In this document: positions 61,689 through 64,000 of the stretch, piece by piece
Numbering within the stretch: position 1 is the first letter of the stretch
How the letters are laid out: each line of letters begins with the position of its first letter
Assembly: GCA_015179125.1 (NCBI GenBank)
Contig: WHVA01000479.1
Coordinates: 1 to 64,000, forward strand
Direction of reading: 5' to 3'
DNA from: Gautieria morchelliformis
Taxonomy: Eukaryota; Basidiomycota; Agaricomycetes; Gomphales; Gomphaceae
DNA: 64,000 nucleotides
Made by a program: the position numbers and the translations under genes
The notes under the pieces: generated by a model
What the model was told of the DNA's origin: nothing
Seen by the model: the letters and a program-made list of their open reading frames with translations, nothing else
The model's database searches: none

Positions 61689-62136
61689 CCGCTCATCTAC
61701 GATATACCATATTTTTTTCTTGGGTCTTTTGTTGTTTTCACAGCATTTTCCTGTATTCTGCGTCCTCCTTTCTCTCTCTCTCTCTCTCAGTCAGCATGAT
61801 GTAAAGCTTTGCATCCTCGATGATCCTATATAAAGGCTTCCGTGTCACCCTGCCTATATTCTCAAGAATACATAAGTATCTGATAAAAAAAAACTCGAAA
61901 AAATAGTGAATTTCATGGAAAAACCATGCGCTTGTCATTATAAGTTCACGACAAAAACATCAAAAACACTTTCAACAAAATCCAATTTGTCGAATTTTGT
62001 AATAGATATATACTTACTGTACTGAGCTTGAGAATGCCATTTCGCGATGTATGCCGCGGAATTACATCGCGCAGCTTGAGCGTCTGCTACGGTACTCAAC
62101 CACTACATAGCAAAGACTAAGTACTGGCGGCACACT
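61689..62136. other. intergenic with CT microsatellite
   Basis: About 450 bp between tandem genes. It contains a (CT)n run near 61772-61789 and AT-rich sequence. The V-ATPase promoter should lie here. Confidence 0.45.
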
Positions 62137-63067
62137 ATGTCAGGGGCGCGTGAAACCCCATTCCCGACGAGGATGGCGTTGACCACCACCAAATTACGAC
62201 TTAAGGGTGCACAGACAGGTCATTCCTTATTGGCAAAAAAGCGAGACGCACTCACGACAAGGTTTCGCGCGATCCTGCGCAAAGTCGATGAGGTGCCGTA
62301 TGCTCATCTGCGACTGGGTGAGTTACTGGCTAATATATCCGACTTCTTGTCAGGCGAAACGAAAGATGGGGAGGGTAATGCAACTGGCGTCTTTCTCACT
62401 AGCAGAAGTGACGTATGCGACGGGAGATATTTCGTACTTAGTGCAAGAGCAGGCCAAGACCGCTACCTTCAAAGTCAGGGCTAAGCAAGACAACGTATCC
62501 GGCGTTATTATCCCCGCGTTTGAGGCGGATCGGATCGCTGGCAATGGTGAGTCGCCAGTAGGAATCTGAACCATTTGCTTAATTTTGATTCTATAGATTT
62601 CAATTTGACCGGTCTTGGACGTGGCGGGCAGCAAGTGTTACGTTCCAAGGAGGTGTACGCGAAGGCTGTGGAGACACTTGTGGAGTTGGCTTCGCTACAA
62701 ACGGCATTTACGATTTTAGATGAAGTTATCCGTGCAACCAACCGACGAGTCAACGCCATTGAGCATGTGGTCATCCCCAAACTCGACAACACGATCAAGT
62801 ACATTATCTCGGAGCTAGATGAAATGGACAGGGAAGAGTTCTTTAGGTGAGCAGTCTGTTGGGTCGTGACTGTGGCGATCAATATTTGTGCGCGTCTTCA
62901 GATTAAAAAAGGTGCAAGGGAAAAAGAAGCGAGATGCAGCAGTGGCGGAGGCGAAGCGAAACGCAGAACGAGAACCACAGGGAGAGCCGCCTGTAGCTTA
63001 TGAAATGGAGGAGGAAAGTGCAGCAGGCGACCTGCTAAGCAGTAAGGATGATGATATCATTTTCTAA
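62137..63067 (+). CDS. VMA8: V-type ATPase subunit D (Vma8)
   Basis: Subunit D is the central rotor stalk of the vacuolar proton pump and links ATP hydrolysis to proton transport. Four exons with clean phase-matched introns read [134 protein letters not shown] and [12 protein letters not shown]. All are diagnostic of the family. The two long helices of the coiled stalk are intact. Length is about 250 aa, as usual. It converges on the RPL26 gene, with 204 bp between the stops. Confidence 0.96.
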
Positions 63068-63271
63068 TATCTTGGGACGCATTTCCGACGCTTTGCCCGT
63101 TCACACCATGTATCTCCAGCTTATACTCTCTCGAATAGTATAATATCGATTAGCCGTTTGCTTTCGATGTGTATTGCATGTCTTATCATGTGCGTATGAG
63201 AGGAACGCATAGATACATGAATAGGTTTTGATCAACGAGTGGAAGAAGAGGCCCATGATAGCAGAAAACAG

Positions 63272-63845
63272 TTACTAAAGGTAAAAAGTTAGATGACCGG
63301 ATTAAGCACAGTAAGGAGACTTGGACATACGTCAACCATCTCAACATCTCCATCACCCCGTTTGGCAGACGGCTGCTTCTTGCGGTCTTTCCTCTCCAAG
63401 ATGGCACGCCTAAAGTTGACAAAGAGGTCAGTCCCACAGCAGCTAAGAGGCCTCGCGAAAGTACCTATCCTTGTCCAGTTTGAGCGTCGTGATAACAACA
63501 TTGCTGGGGTGAATACCAATAGGAGCAGTTGCGCCGTTGGATTTGTCGCGTTGTACTCTGTCAACGTGGATGACCCATTTCTTGCGGTACACTTGCGTGA
63601 CTTTGCCCTCCCGACCGGCATACTTGCCCCTCACAATTCGTACCTCGTCATCCTTGCGAACAGGAATCGATCGGCACTTGACGTGTGCATGTCAGACCCT
63701 ACTGATATACCATAAGAGAGGACGAGCCTAACGTTGTGCTTTCCACGGAGCTCTTTCGAGAGCGCAGAAGACATGATTTTGCGGCGGACAGAGGAGGGAG
63801 CATCGAAGTGGAGCTTCCGGCTCTTGCGCCGTGACGAGGCGAGGT
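63272..63845 (-). CDS. RPL26: ribosomal protein L26 (uL24), first exon outside the window
   Basis: This is a protein of the large cytosolic ribosomal subunit near the exit tunnel. On the minus strand: [40 protein letters not shown], then across an intron [60 protein letters not shown]-type sequence, and [26 protein letters not shown]. Exon 4 is a single TAA codon tail following the CCTTTAG acceptor. The KOW motif lies in the second exon shown. The first few residues (usually MKFN) are not found in the remaining 155 bp, so exon 1 probably lies past 64000. Confidence 0.93.
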
Positions 63846-64000
63846 CTAAGGACAAGAAAGCGAATCAGCATAAATACTACATAGTAAGAAGTGTCATCTG
63901 ATGAGTGGTAGCGGCATCCATCGATTTCCTGCAGACTCTTGCCAATCTTTCGGGAAAAGCCAACGGATAGCGACACGCTCAACAACACCATACGCAAAGC

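Overview
The window looks like nuclear DNA of a filamentous basidiomycete (Agaricomycetes type). Nearly every gene is cut by many 46-70 bp GT-AG introns. The protein set is fungal: a Yck-type casein kinase, GID4/Vid24, Leo1, a DHA2 drug transporter, an FunK1-like kinase, Ran, V-ATPase subunit D and ribosomal protein L26. It also carries a chromodomain-bearing Ty3/gypsy element. No CRISPR, rRNA or convincing tRNA is visible. Exon borders were read by eye from splice sites and family conservation.

Layout. (1) 1-9667 is a transposon graveyard: one broken gypsy copy (1-6926, its 5' LTR running off the window), a relic of a second gypsy, two copies of an unrelated solo LTR, a solo LTR nested inside one of them, and a 399 bp CACTA-type foldback element. 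(2) 9948-14021 holds a head-to-head pair, an inositol polyphosphate 5-phosphatase and a Baeyer-Villiger-type flavin monooxygenase. Rearranged scraps of both reappear at 46.3 kb and 35.4 kb. (3) 15.3-34.6 kb is ordinary genic sequence: casein kinase I, GID4, Leo1, a LEA-like membrane protein, an F-box/LRR-like protein, WDR5/Swd3 and an MFS transporter. (4) 35.4-42.0 kb is an accessory zone with a PD-(D/E)XK nuclease-like gene head-to-head with a divergent kinase, plus remnants of glutamine synthetase and a WD40 protein. (5) 42.6-48.0 kb is the most unusual part. An unrecognised membrane-protein gene of 14 exons contains a five-fold, in-frame tandem array of a 368 bp exon-intron unit, followed by a decayed, hairpin-rich copy of its 3' end. 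(6) 48.5-64 kb holds Ran, a degenerate Rac-like GTPase, a Helitron-like terminus next to a captured phosphocholine cytidylyltransferase fragment, a RNF212/HEI10/Zip3-type RING protein, a large JmjC protein, V-ATPase subunit D and RPL26 (5' end outside the window).

The housekeeping genes do not form one pathway. Leo1, WDR5/Swd3 and the JmjC protein all act on chromatin or transcription but are dispersed. The best candidate for something undescribed is the tandem-exon gene at 42606-45927 with its inverted-repeat relic at 47.1-47.7 kb. The nuclease/kinase pair at 36.3-38.9 kb comes second.
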